64,000 bases of DNA from positions 165,203 to 229,202 of the forward strand of contig CAMLFH010000007.1 in NCBI GenBank assembly GCA_946479285.1. The letters are read 5' to 3'. A program made the position numbers and the translations under genes. Source of the DNA: an uncultured Flavobacteriales bacterium (lineage in GTDB: Bacteria > Bacteroidota > Bacteroidia > Flavobacteriales > Crocinitomicaceae). The notes under the pieces are model-generated. The model made no database searches, was not told the origin of the DNA, and saw nothing but the letters and a program-made list of their open reading frames with translations. Positions 50,388-59,097 of this stretch are shown in pieces. Position 1 is the stretch's first letter. Each line of letters begins with the position of its first letter.

Positions 50388-53159
50388 TCAATTCACCAAC
50401 AACTTATGAGAAGGCGCAAACTTCGTTAAGTTAATTCCTTCTACCGCCTTCTTGTATTCTTCGATGGATGGCGTTCTACCCAAAATGGTGGAAAGAACTA
50501 CAACCGGTGTGGAGGATAGCAAAGATTCTCCTTTTTTACCTTCGGTATCTTCTACCACTCGTCCCTGGAACAAGCGTGTGGATGTTGCCATTACGGTATC
50601 TCCTTTTTCAGCTTTCTCCTGGTTCCCCATGCACAGGTTACATCCCGGACGCTCTAAGTACAACATGTTTTCGTATTTCGTACGTGCTTCGCCTTTCGGA
50701 GCATCGTCGTTGAATTCGAAACCGGAGTATTTACGCAATACTTCCCAGTCTCCTTCAGCTTTCAATTCATCTACGATATTATATGTCGGCGGCGCCACAA
50801 CAAGCGGTGCTTTGAATTCCACTTTTCCTGTTTGTGCTTCGATGTTCTTCAGCATTTGAGCAAGGATTTTCATATCTCCTTTGTGAACCATGCACGAACC
50901 GATAAATCCAAGATCTACTTTTTTGTCTCCGCCATAGAAGGACAAAGGACGGATTGTATCGTGTGTGTATCGTTTGGAAACGTCTTTGTTATTTACATCC
51001 GGGTCAGCGATCATTGGCTCTGAAATCTGATTCAGGTCCACCACTACTTCAGCGTAATATTTCGCGTTTGCATCCGGTGTCAAAGCAGGTATTTCTCCTG
51101 ATTTAATCTCCGTAATGCGCTTGTCTGCCCGGTTGATCAATCCCTGAAGTGTCTGTCTGGTATTATCCATTCCTTTATCGATCATAATCTGGATGCGGCT
51201 TTTCGCAATTTCCAATGATTCAATCAAGGTATCGTCTTCTGAAATACAAATAGAAGCTTTCGCTTTCATTTCCGCCGTCCAGTCTGTAAAAGTAAATGCC
51301 TGGTCAGCTGTTAATGTTCCCAAATGAACTTCAATAATCCGACCCTGGAATACGTTTTCTCCACCAAATGTGTGAAGCATTTGAGCTTGTGTAGCATGGA
51401 CAACATCGCGGAAATCCATGTATTCTGCCATTTCTCCTGTGAAAGTCACTTTCACTGAATCCGGAATGGGCATGGAAGCTTCGCCGGTAGCCAATGCCAA
51501 AGCAACTGTTCCTGAATCCGCACCAAAAGCAACACCTTTCGACATACGTGTGTGTGAGTCACCACCAATGATGATCGCCCATTCGTCTACCGTAATGTCA
51601 TTCAATACTTTGTGGATTACGTCTGTCATGGCATGGTATTCTCCTTTCGGGTCACGAGCCGTGATCAAACCGAAGTCATTCATGAATCTCATCAGTTTCG
51701 GGATATTTGCCTGAGCCTTTTTGTCCCAAACAGAAGCCGTGTGACAACCTGACTGGTAAGCACCGTCAACGATCGGAGAAATAACTGTTGCAGCCATCGC
51801 TTCTAATTCCTGTGCGGTCATCAAACCGGTTGTATCCTGCGAACCAACGATATTTACTTCTACACGAACGTCAGAACCTGCATGCAGGACTGTTCCCGGA
51901 GTAATTCCAACAGCATTTTTATTAAAGATCTTTTCTACAGCAGTTAGACCTTGTCCTTCTACTGTAACTTCTTTCGACGGAGCAAAAACTACAGGAGCTT
52001 CTATATCCAGGATCTTCGCCGACAAAGTCTGCAATTTCTTCCCGAAAACGATTGCATAAGATCCACCGGCCTTGATGAATTCCATCTTTTGAGGAGTGAA
52101 TGCTTTCGAAATATCGATCAGTTCCTGGTCGCCGTTGTATAATTTTTTCTTCTTTGTATTGATTGTAAGAACTGTTCCCGTAGCCACAGAATAAGTCTGC
52201 TCCAGGATCGGTTCATCGTTTTCATCGCGCATCACATTTCCGGAAGCATCGGTCTTCTTTACCCAGTTTTGAAGATCTAAACCAATTCCACCGGTTACGT
52301 CAACAGTAGTTAAGAAGATCGGGGAAATTCCGTTGGTTCCTCCAACAATCGGAGCGAAATTCACAAAAGGAACGTAAGGACTAGCTTGTTTTCCTGTCCA
52401 AAGCGCCACATTGTTCACCCCCGACATACGCGATGAGCCAACACCCATCGTACCTCTTTCAGCAACAAGCATCACGCTTTTGTCAGGATGTTGTATCTGA
52501 AGCATTTTAATCTGGTCCTGTGCTTCAGGAGTGATCATGCATTTACCGTGCAATTCGCGGTCTGAACGTGAGTGCGCCTGGTTACCCGGGGAAAGTAAGT
52601 CCGTTGAAATATCACCGATCCCGGCAATAAACGTTACAACTTTAATTTCTTCGGCTACCTCCGGAAGACTCGTGAAGAACTCTGCTCTTGCATAACTTTC
52701 CAAAATCTCAAGCGCAACGTCATTTCCTGCTTTGAATGCTTCCTTCAGGCGATCAATATCCGCATCGTATAAGAAAAACTGTGTTTTCAATACTTTCGCA
52801 GCTTCTTTCGCAATAGCTGTATCTTCTCCTAGGGCCAAATCAAGCAATACTTCAATGGAAGGACCACCTTTCATGTGCGATAACAATTCAAACGCAAAAG
52901 CTGGAGTAATCTCACTCACTACTTCTTCTCCAAGGATGATCTCCTTTAAGAATTTCGCTTTTGCTCCGGCCGCTGGGGTTGTTCCCGGTAAAGTATTGTA
53001 AATGAAGAACTGAAGAGAATCTGCACGATATGCATTATTCGGATCCTTGATCTGAGCAATGATCTCGCTTACTAATTCTGCACCATCAATAGGCTTCGGG
53101 TGAAGGCCTTGTGCTTTTCTTTCTTCAATTTCTTGGATGTAATCTTGATAGGTATTCAT
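50388..53159 (-). CDS. acnB: Aconitate hydratase B / 2-methylisocitrate dehydratase (AcnB)
   Basis: A 923-residue aconitase of the AcnB architecture, with an N-terminal HEAT-like helical domain (YRADSLQFFIYNTLPGTTPAAGAKAKFLKEIILG), then the swivel and catalytic domains. Features are VAERGTMGVGSSRMSGVNNVALWTG, AYQSGCHTASVWDKKAQANIPKLMRFMNDFGLITARDPKGEYHAMTDVIHKVLND, IIGGDSHTRMSKGVAFGADSGTVALALATGE and the cluster-binding RPGCNLCMGNQEKAEKGD. AcnB can also act on 2-methylisocitrate in propionate metabolism. AcnA and AcnB in one genome may serve different growth states. It is followed by a terminator. Confidence 0.96.
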   Translation of the reverse strand: MNTYQDYIQEIEERKAQGLHPKPIDGAELVSEIIAQIKDPNNAYRADSLQFFIYNTLPGTTPAAGAKAKFLKEIILGEEVVSEITPAFAFELLSHMKGGPSIEVLLDLALGEDTAIAKEAAKVLKTQFFLYDADIDRLKEAFKAGNDVALEILESYARAEFFTSLPEVAEEIKVVTFIAGIGDISTDLLSPGNQAHSRSDRELHGKCMITPEAQDQIKMLQIQHPDKSVMLVAERGTMGVGSSRMSGVNNVALWTGKQASPYVPFVNFAPIVGGTNGISPIFLTTVDVTGGIGLDLQNWVKKTDASGNVMRDENDEPILEQTYSVATGTVLTINTKKKKLYNGDQELIDISKAFTPQKMEFIKAGGSYAIVFGKKLQTLSAKILDIEAPVVFAPSKEVTVEGQGLTAVEKIFNKNAVGITPGTVLHAGSDVRVEVNIVGSQDTTGLMTAQELEAMAATVISPIVDGAYQSGCHTASVWDKKAQANIPKLMRFMNDFGLITARDPKGEYHAMTDVIHKVLNDITVDEWAIIIGGDSHTRMSKGVAFGADSGTVALALATGEASMPIPDSVKVTFTGEMAEYMDFRDVVHATQAQMLHTFGGENVFQGRIIEVHLGTLTADQAFTFTDWTAEMKAKASICISEDDTLIESLEIAKSRIQIMIDKGMDNTRQTLQGLINRADKRITEIKSGEIPALTPDANAKYYAEVVVDLNQISEPMIADPDVNNKDVSKRYTHDTIRPLSFYGGDKKVDLGFIGSCMVHKGDMKILAQMLKNIEAQTGKVEFKAPLVVAPPTYNIVDELKAEGDWEVLRKYSGFEFNDDAPKGEARTKYENMLYLERPGCNLCMGNQEKAEKGDTVMATSTRLFQGRVVEDTEGKKGESLLSSTPVVVLSTILGRTPSIEEYKKAVEGINLTKFAPSHKLLVN

Positions 53160-53462
53160 AAAACGGAAAATCTAGCTTTGAAAGTTGTTGTTTTTCGATT
53201 TGTTCGACGCGCGAATTTAGTCAAAAGCAATGGAAACCGAAACACAAAAGAACCTGGGAACTATCATTCCTATTAATTCAGATTGGTTCTAAATTAAATC
53301 GCAAACCACTGCTCTGCCATTACAGGTGTAATACGCTGATTTTTCCGGAAGAAACCGGTATCTTTGAGCTGATTTTAACCTGCAGGGACTATTTTAAGCA
53401 AATTGCGCCCCGAAAATCAGGCAACATTCTTAAAATCATGCTTGTCGTAAAGATTTTATTTC

Positions 53463-53470
53463 TATCTTTG
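53463..53470 (+). promoter_or_regulatory. Predicted -7 box of the rpsF operon
   Basis: TATCTTTG is a full TAnnTTTG match, 57 bp before the ATG. It predicts transcription starting near 53475. Confidence 0.65.
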
Positions 53471-53474
53471 CCCC

Positions 53475-53495
53475 CCGCTAAGTGTGTCTTGGCGG
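53475..53495 (+). promoter_or_regulatory. Hairpin at the 5' end of the rpsF mRNA
   Basis: CCGCTAAG (53475-53482) pairs with CTTGGCGG (53488-53495) with one wobble and a 5-nt TGTGT loop, at or next to the predicted transcript start. In several phyla the S6:S18 complex binds a CCG-containing motif in its own mRNA leader; this hairpin is a candidate. Confidence 0.45.
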
Positions 53496-53527
53496 TATTT
53501 TAGTATTAACAACAAATTAGTTTAATT

Positions 53528-53875
53528 ATGAATTCTTACGAAACTGTTTTCATTCTTACTCCCGTTTTGTCTGAAGACCAGGCAAAGGAAGCAGTGCAAA
53601 AGTACGAAAGCGAATTGGCTGCCATGGGTGGTAAATTAACGCATTCTGAGAGCTGGGGCCTAAAAAAATTGGCTTACCCGATCCAAAAGAAATCTACCGG
53701 TTTCTATTTCTTATTTCAATTTGACGGCGAAGGTTCTGTGATCGCTGATTTGGAATTGATCATGAAACGTGACGAGCGTATCATGCGTTTCCTGACAGTG
53801 AAAATGGACAAAGACCATTTTGCTTACGCAGAGAAGCGTCGTAAAAAAATGAGTGGAGCTCCTGTTGAGGCTTAA
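53528..53875 (+). CDS. rpsF: 30S ribosomal protein S6
   Basis: S6 binds S18 on the platform of the small ribosomal subunit. The 115-residue protein has the usual YETVFILTPVLSEDQAKEAV start, SWGLKKLAYPIQKKSTGFYFLFQFD and IMKRDERIMRFLTVKMDKD. First gene of the rpsF-rpsR-rplI operon, 28 bp before rpsR. Confidence 0.98.
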   Translation: MNSYETVFILTPVLSEDQAKEAVQKYESELAAMGGKLTHSESWGLKKLAYPIQKKSTGFYFLFQFDGEGSVIADLELIMKRDERIMRFLTVKMDKDHFAYAEKRRKKMSGAPVEA

Positions 53876-53903
53876 TTTTATTCACGTTTAAAATTTTAAA
53901 AAC

Positions 53904-54167
53904 ATGTCACAAAACGATATTCGCTATTTGACTCCGATCAACATCGAGATCAAAAAAGATAAATACTGCCGTTTCAAGAAAAGCGGAATTAAATTCATCG
54001 ATTTCAAGGACGCTACTTTCTTGTTGCGTTTGGTAAATGAGCAAGGGAAAATTCTTCCTCGCCGTATTACCGGAACTTCTGCAAAATACCAGAAGAGAGT
54101 TAATAAAGCTATCAAACGTGCTCGTCACCTGGCTATCTTGCCTTACGTTGGCGATATGTTGAAATAG
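53904..54167 (+). CDS. rpsR: 30S ribosomal protein S18
   Basis: An 87-residue protein with the family core [54 protein letters not shown]. The N-terminus has CRFKKSG, where many homologues have a zinc-type Cys set; only one Cys is present here, so no zinc site is expected. It is 31 bp before rplI. Confidence 0.98.
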   Translation: MSQNDIRYLTPINIEIKKDKYCRFKKSGIKFIDFKDATFLLRLVNEQGKILPRRITGTSAKYQKRVNKAIKRARHLAILPYVGDMLK

Positions 54168-54198
54168 TCATTTGTTTTCATTTAAAACACAAGAAATC

Positions 54199-54645
54199 AT
54201 GGAAGTAATTCTTAAGAAAAACATCGATAAATTAGGTTACAAGGATGATGTTGTAACTGTTAAGCCAGGATATGGTCGTAACTTCTTGATTCCTCAAGGA
54301 TACGCTAATTTGGCAACTCCTTCTGCGAAAAAAGCGCACGAAGATATGATGAAGCAACGTTCTCACAAAGAGTCTAAAATTGTTGCTGAAGCTGAAGCAA
54401 TCGCAGCTAAATTGGCAGAAGTTACTGTTAAAATCAGCACAAAAGTTGGTGAGAACGGTAAAATCTTCGGTTCAGTAAACACGGTTCAATTATCTGAAGC
54501 TTTGAAAGCTGCAGGATTTGACATCGACCGTAAGGCTTTGAAAATCAAAGACGAGCCAATCAAAGAAATTGGAACGTTTGAGGCTGAAGCAAACTTGCAC
54601 AAAGGTGTGAAGCCAACATTCAAATTTGAAGTTGTAGGAGAATAA
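54199..54645 (+). CDS. rplI: 50S ribosomal protein L9
   Basis: L9 binds 23S rRNA and helps keep the reading frame. At 148 residues it has the N-terminal MEVILKKNIDKLGYKDDVVTVKPGYGRNFLIPQGYANLAT, the long connecting helix and the C-terminal domain. The ATG at 54199 (MEVILKK) is the family start; the frame open further upstream is not used. Confidence 0.98.
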   Translation: MEVILKKNIDKLGYKDDVVTVKPGYGRNFLIPQGYANLATPSAKKAHEDMMKQRSHKESKIVAEAEAIAAKLAEVTVKISTKVGENGKIFGSVNTVQLSEALKAAGFDIDRKALKIKDEPIKEIGTFEAEANLHKGVKPTFKFEVVGE

Positions 54646-54665
54646 GTTTTCCGACTGCAATATTG

Positions 54666-54695
54666 AAACCCCGACTATAAACGTTGGGGTTTTTT
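54666..54695 (+). terminator. Terminator of the rpsF-rpsR-rplI operon
   Basis: The stem AAACCCCGAC (54666-54675) / GTTGGGGTTT (54683-54692) has one wobble and is followed by a T-run. Confidence 0.85.
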
Positions 54696-54846
54696 GTTTC
54701 CCCAGAACGCTTGCGCTTCATCGTTTGCGCATTTCGGGATAGCGCAGAAAGTTTACCACGAAGCGCACGAGGAACACGAGGTATTTTTTCACCACTCCCG
54801 GAAATAAGAAAGATCACAAAGCGATCCAACCCAATTATTTCAAAGA

Positions 54847-56046
54847 TTACCGCATTTTCAAAAGCGAATCTATCAATTCATCAATTTCTTTTTCAGACTT
54901 TGCACCAAATCCGCTTGCTGTAAATAGCAGCTTTCCGGTGTTGTCCATCAAAAAAAGTGTAGGATAGGAACCCACTTTAAAATCTTTGGTCAAGGAATTT
55001 TCTGAAATTGCTACAGGATAGGCGATTTTTCGCTCTTTTATAAATTCGTAAAAACGTTCGTTTTTCGGATCTACATTATCAATACCAACAATCAGCAAAC
55101 CTTTATCACCATATTTTTCATTCAAATTATTCAACATCGGAATAGCTTTTATACAAGGAAAACAAGATTGATAGAAAAAATCAAAAAGAACCAGCTTATA
55201 TTCGTGATTTGTCGATTGAATGGTTTGCTTTTGATTGGTCGTCAATTCCCATTTTGGAACAATATCTCCTGCTTTCAAGCTTTCTGTCTTCTTTCTTGTT
55301 GCACTTTCAGACTGAATAGCATAACTGTTATCTGAATACCATTGCAATGTGTGTAATTGAGTTTTCTTTAGGTCATTGATTTGATACGAAACCAGTTTAA
55401 ATTCTTCAAACTGCTCAGAAATCACACCAGCTAAATCTACCTGGTAATAAACACTGTATTTTACAGGTATCAAATCTTTCTTGTTGATCCAAAAATCATA
55501 TCTCGAACTTAGAACTTTAACCATTGATGAAGTATCAACTCCACTTTCAACCCTATAATGAAACACATCCCAATTACTGACTTTTTCTTCTCCAACAAAA
55601 ATTAAGTCGATTGAATCCATTAAAGCCATTTCTGACTGTTCTATATTATTGAATGGATAATACAACAAGTAATTATGAGCCAAACGATCTAATTTACTTA
55701 ATTCATTTTCTCCCTGATATAAACTACAATTCGTATCCAAACAGGTTATAAAAAAATCTCTGTTGTAAGAATATTGTTGTTGAACACCATTTTTCGTTCT
55801 GCAGGAAGCATCGAAATAAGACCCAAACAATTTATCGGTCGTATCTATCTGAAAAAAGCAATTCAATTCTTTTACAATCGTATCCCTTGATGTTAAGTTT
55901 TTGGTTTTTTGAACCCCATAATATGTACCTGCTTTGAGCGATTCACACTTGTGATATGATTTCTTCCAGATACCAAATGAATTTGAATCTTGACTGTAAA
56001 CCTGGAAACTAAAGGTGAATAGAATAATAAATAAAATGAGTTTCAT
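54847..56046 (-). CDS. Secreted thioredoxin-like (TlpA/ResA-type) protein
   Basis: A 399-residue exported protein. The signal peptide is MKLILFIILFTFSFQVYSQ. A beta-rich N-terminal region of about 250 residues is not recognised. The C-terminal thioredoxin-like domain carries the redox pair Cys-295-Phe-Pro-Cys-298 in FFYQSCFPCIKAIPML, with KVGSYPTLFLMD supplying the cis-Pro. CFPC instead of CGPC suggests a different redox potential. Start at 56046 gives a clean signal peptide. Its upstream region carries a ~38-bp sequence repeated upstream of the Cys-rich lipoprotein gene at 59049. Confidence 0.87.
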   Translation of the reverse strand: MKLILFIILFTFSFQVYSQDSNSFGIWKKSYHKCESLKAGTYYGVQKTKNLTSRDTIVKELNCFFQIDTTDKLFGSYFDASCRTKNGVQQQYSYNRDFFITCLDTNCSLYQGENELSKLDRLAHNYLLYYPFNNIEQSEMALMDSIDLIFVGEEKVSNWDVFHYRVESGVDTSSMVKVLSSRYDFWINKKDLIPVKYSVYYQVDLAGVISEQFEEFKLVSYQINDLKKTQLHTLQWYSDNSYAIQSESATRKKTESLKAGDIVPKWELTTNQKQTIQSTNHEYKLVLFDFFYQSCFPCIKAIPMLNNLNEKYGDKGLLIVGIDNVDPKNERFYEFIKERKIAYPVAISENSLTKDFKVGSYPTLFLMDNTGKLLFTASGFGAKSEKEIDELIDSLLKMR

Positions 56047-56075
56047 AATCTCAATTAACAAAGCCTCCAATGTAG

Positions 56076-56114
56076 GACTGACTTAGACGTGAATAATGGC
56101 CACTTTATAAGTGA
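56076..56114. repeat. Duplicated upstream element, copy A
   Basis: It starts GACTGACTTAGACGTGAAT and continues through AATGGCCACTTTATAAGTGA. It is nearly identical to copy B at 59098-59134 and lies 30 bp upstream of the thioredoxin-like gene start at 56046. Confidence 0.8.
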
Positions 56115-56343
56115 CTAAGAACTAACCTCAAATCAATTAAGTTACATCAATTCAAATGATTCATAGAGGATAGAACTTAGTTATTTGAACTATCAAGTAT
56201 ACACAATTAAATTCACTTTTCTCATATCTGTGTAATTTAATTGCTAATTTTCCTTAAAACTATTTTAAGATTCCCTCCTGTGCTGAAATAAATAGCGACT
56301 GAAAGTCTGCTATAAATTCGTGCACTTCGTGGTGAATATTTCG

Positions 56344-56351
56344 CATCTTTG
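56344..56351 (+). promoter_or_regulatory. Predicted -7 like box of bcp
   Basis: CATCTTTG has one mismatch to TAnnTTTG and ends 24 bp before the ATG at 56376. Confidence 0.4.
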
Positions 56352-56375
56352 TCCCCGCAAATCATTTACAAAGTC

Positions 56376-56846
56376 ATGGCAATAGCAGTAGGAGATAAAT
56401 GCCCGGCATTTACATTAAAAGATCAAAACGAGAACTCTTTTGACATTCAATCCGTTCTCGGAGAAAAGATCATTGTGCTTTATTTCTATCCGAAAGACGG
56501 AACTCCGGGTTGCACCGCAGAAGCCTGCTCTTTTCGCGACAGTTACGAGGATTTCAAGGATCTGGGCTGCGAAGTGATCGGGATTTCCAGCGATACCGCG
56601 AAAAGACATGCGAAATTTGCTGAAAAGAACCGCCTGAGCTTTATCCTGCTTGCTGACACGGACAAAAAAGTTCGAAAACTGTTTGATGTGCCTACGAATC
56701 TTTTTGGACTGATCCCGGGAAGAGTCACTTACATCATCGATAAAAAAGGTATTGTCCGGTATATCTACAATTCACTGACGAATGCTGCCGGACACATTGA
56801 AGAATCTATTAATGCCGTAAAATCCATCACCCATGAAGAAGCTTAG
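56376..56846 (+). CDS. bcp: Thioredoxin-dependent peroxiredoxin (Bcp/PrxQ)
   Basis: A 156-residue peroxiredoxin that reduces hydrogen peroxide and organic peroxides in the cytoplasm. The active site is in YPKDGTPGCTAEACSFRD with peroxidatic Cys-46 and resolving Cys-51, the PrxQ pattern. VGDKCPAFTLKDQNENSF and GRVTYIIDKKGIVRYIYNS complete the fold. ATG at 56376 follows a -7 like box. Its end overlaps the next gene by 14 bp. Confidence 0.95.
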   Translation: MAIAVGDKCPAFTLKDQNENSFDIQSVLGEKIIVLYFYPKDGTPGCTAEACSFRDSYEDFKDLGCEVIGISSDTAKRHAKFAEKNRLSFILLADTDKKVRKLFDVPTNLFGLIPGRVTYIIDKKGIVRYIYNSLTNAAGHIEESINAVKSITHEEA

Positions 56847-57342
56847 TTTTTTAATCCTGGTTTGTGGAAGTCTTGCTATGAGTTCCTGTGCACGGGAAGA
56901 AGAACAATCCTGTGCCGAACCACAAATTGAGCCCGGCACTGAAACCAATCTACAAGGCGGCTTCGACCAGCAGCTGGCAACGGAATTGGAAGCAGATGAT
57001 TACGGAATGAAACAATACGTGATGGCCTTCCTCAAAAAAGGTCCGAACCAAAATCAAAGTCCGGAAGAAGTACAGCGTTTACAGCTTGCTCATATGGAGA
57101 ATATCGGGAAACTGGCTGAACAACGTATTTTGATTGTTTCAGGCCCTTTTATGGACGACACGGAATTGCGCGGTGTTTACATTTTCGATGTGAAAACGGT
57201 AGAAGAAGCTGAAGAACTAACAAAAACAGATCCAGCAATCAAAGCCGGAAGACTGGCTTTTGAATTCCATCCGTGGTATGGTTCTGCCGCATTGATCAAA
57301 GCAGCTGAGATTCACAAAACGATTTCGAAGAAAGAAATTTAA
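56833..57342 (+). CDS. YciI-like domain lipoprotein
   Basis: A 169-residue protein with a lipoprotein signal (ILVCGSLAMSSCARE, Cys-19) and a YciI-like (ferredoxin-fold) domain at about 60-160: KQYVMAFLKKGPNQNQSPEEVQRLQLAHMENIGKLAEQRILIVSGPFMDDTELRGVYIFDVKTVEEAEELTKTDPAIKAGRLAFEFHPWYG. The His/Asp pattern fits YciI proteins, which are usually cytoplasmic, so the lipid anchor is unusual. Overlap with bcp by 14 bp implies coupled translation. Confidence 0.85.
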   Translation: MKKLSFLILVCGSLAMSSCAREEEQSCAEPQIEPGTETNLQGGFDQQLATELEADDYGMKQYVMAFLKKGPNQNQSPEEVQRLQLAHMENIGKLAEQRILIVSGPFMDDTELRGVYIFDVKTVEEAEELTKTDPAIKAGRLAFEFHPWYGSAALIKAAEIHKTISKKEI

Positions 57343-57357
57343 ACCGAAAACGCTCAC

Positions 57358-58422
57358 TTACTTTTTTAACAGTGAATCTACAATGGTTTCCACTTCTTCA
57401 ATTCCCACTTCTCGTTTAACGAGTTGATCATTTTTATCAAAAATCAAAATGGTTGGGTATTGAGTGATCTTGTAATTGCCGCTCATGCAAAAATGATCGT
57501 CATGAAACCAGGTAAGCCCTTCATACTTAGACCGGTTTTGATCAATCCAGGAAAACACCACTTTATGATCTGACTCTGAGGTAACACCAACAAATAAAAC
57601 AGATTCTTCCAAATACTTTTTTTGGTTCAGATCCGCCAACAATTTCATTTGCGATTTACACGGCCCGCACCAGGTAGCCCAAAATATTACCACCTTCACA
57701 TTTCCTTCAATAAGAGCCGGGTGAATGGTCGAATTGGTACTTTGAAAAACCAATTTGTGCGAACCACTTTGGATACAATTACCCACTTTATTGGCAACAA
57801 TCATTCGATTTAGCTCCTTCGTAAACGAATCGTCTGTCGTTTTGCGCAAACGACTCCAGTTGCGTTTATTGCTTTCACTCAGATAACCTTCAAAACTGCC
57901 ACTCATGGGATTTGTAACCAAAGAATGTATGTGGTAACCAACAATTTCACTTTTAGGGTATTTCTTTGAGAAAGAGATTAGCTTCTCTACAAATTTGTTA
58001 GCCATTTTACTGGAATCCTTTTCCAGAATTGATGTTTTATCTAAAAACTGCTCATAATCATCCAGGTATACATTACCCGAAAAAGTAATCATTCGCTGAT
58101 TCGTCGATTGCTGAGTATTATTCCCTCCTAACAAATCTCCGTTCATTAAATAGTTATTTAATTTACCTGATAGGACAGGAACAACAGCACTTACCTGACC
58201 CAATTCCCAATGAACAGAAGCCACGAGGATTGTTTGATCAACAGATTTTGGACAATTAAATGAAATTTTATCTCCTTGGGAAAAATTAGTTCGAAATACG
58301 GTATCTTTGGTGCTTAAATTCACTAAAAAGAATTCAAATTCTTTGCTCTTAGAAGTACACGAACACCAAGTAAATAGTGAACTAAAACTTAGAAAGCCAA
58401 TTAGCTTTAGCTGCAATCTCAT
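57358..58422 (-). CDS. Thioredoxin-like secreted lipoprotein (TlpA-type)
   Basis: A 354-residue exported protein, probably a lipoprotein (SSLFTWCSCTSK). The first ~200 residues are beta-rich and not recognised (DUF4369-like is possible). The C-terminal thioredoxin-like domain has VVIFWATWCGPCKSQMKLLADL with Cys-252 and Cys-255, and ITQYPTILIFD with the cis-Pro. The classic CGPC site suggests reductase or isomerase activity in the periplasm. It lies 60 bp downstream of the Cys-rich lipoprotein and is read in the same direction. Confidence 0.87.
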   Translation of the reverse strand: MRLQLKLIGFLSFSSLFTWCSCTSKSKEFEFFLVNLSTKDTVFRTNFSQGDKISFNCPKSVDQTILVASVHWELGQVSAVVPVLSGKLNNYLMNGDLLGGNNTQQSTNQRMITFSGNVYLDDYEQFLDKTSILEKDSSKMANKFVEKLISFSKKYPKSEIVGYHIHSLVTNPMSGSFEGYLSESNKRNWSRLRKTTDDSFTKELNRMIVANKVGNCIQSGSHKLVFQSTNSTIHPALIEGNVKVVIFWATWCGPCKSQMKLLADLNQKKYLEESVLFVGVTSESDHKVVFSWIDQNRSKYEGLTWFHDDHFCMSGNYKITQYPTILIFDKNDQLVKREVGIEEVETIVDSLLKK

Positions 58423-58482
58423 AATTTATTGATTTTAAAAAAAACGAAGGCACATAACGATTATGTGCCTTCTATACAAATA

Positions 58483-59049
58483 TTAACCTCTGCCACACGA
58501 TTCAACTAAACCACTTATTTCACCGTTTAGATATTCAACCTGACTTTTTTCCAAACCAGCCAATTCATCGAAAAAATCTTGTGAAACAGGAACTAAATCT
58601 GAGTGCTCTGCCCTAATTGCAAGGATTAATGCTTCCAGTTTTTCAGACAAGTCTTCAAAACCTTGTTTAGATTCAATAATCAAAAGTACTTTTTCAAGAT
58701 TTGAGAGATTCTGATCATCAAAAAAAATACCAGCAGGAACGATGTATTTACCTGCACCTGCACCACCACAAGTACACGACGTTACACTTCCATTCATACC
58801 CCATGGACCGATTGTTATTCGAATACAATTTGCTAAACATACGCCATGAACTACAGGGCAGGATACTGAACAACTATTCCAAAAACCACTAAGAGAACAT
58901 GAGCAATTGTTTGATTTTTCCAGATTAGGAGATAAATTTATTTGTTCAGTATTTTCTGAGGATTTAATTTCTTCTTTAGAACATGAAACAACAATGAATG
59001 TAATTAGTGGTATTCCCACAAGCGCCAACACTAAAATTAACTTTTTCAT
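58483..59049 (-). CDS. Cysteine-rich lipoprotein of unknown function
   Basis: A 188-residue lipoprotein: signal ITFIVVSCSKE (Cys-23), a polar linker, then eight cysteines in 46 residues (Cys-49, 51, 60, 64, 71, 75, 92 and 94) within SNNCSCSLSGFWNSCSVSC and VTSCTCGGAGAG. A helical acidic C-terminus follows, with one last Cys near VESCGRG. The even number and close spacing suggest several disulfides. It heads a transcript with a thioredoxin-like lipoprotein, so it may be a folding substrate or redox partner. No family recognised. Confidence 0.8.
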   Translation of the reverse strand: MKKLILVLALVGIPLITFIVVSCSKEEIKSSENTEQINLSPNLEKSNNCSCSLSGFWNSCSVSCPVVHGVCLANCIRITIGPWGMNGSVTSCTCGGAGAGKYIVPAGIFFDDQNLSNLEKVLLIIESKQGFEDLSEKLEALILAIRAEHSDLVPVSQDFFDELAGLEKSQVEYLNGEISGLVESCGRG

Positions 59050-59097
59050 TTTTTATAGTATAAATTTCAGATCTCTTTGTACAGTAGAGAACAATTA

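Larger units (their letters stand above)
53160..53527. other. Intergenic region between acnB and rpsF
   Basis: No gene seen over 368 bp. It holds the divergent promoter regions of acnB and rpsF. The rpsF -7 box lies at 53463-53470 with a hairpin at the predicted transcript start. The part from 53220 to 53460 shows no clear structure. Confidence 0.5.
56047..56375. other. Intergenic region with duplicated upstream element
   Basis: No gene seen over 329 bp. It contains copy A of the repeated element (56076-56114) and the bcp -7 like box. A GTGCACTTCGTGGTG stretch near 56325 echoes an ACCACGAAGCGCACGAGG stretch near 54756. Confidence 0.5.

Noticed and set aside
54700..54846. GC-richer stretch after the ribosomal operon with a 69-residue minus frame (54620-54829)
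   Set aside because: The frame overlaps rplI and the terminator. The sequence resembles degraded intergenic repeat with CACGAAG words; no gene can be supported.
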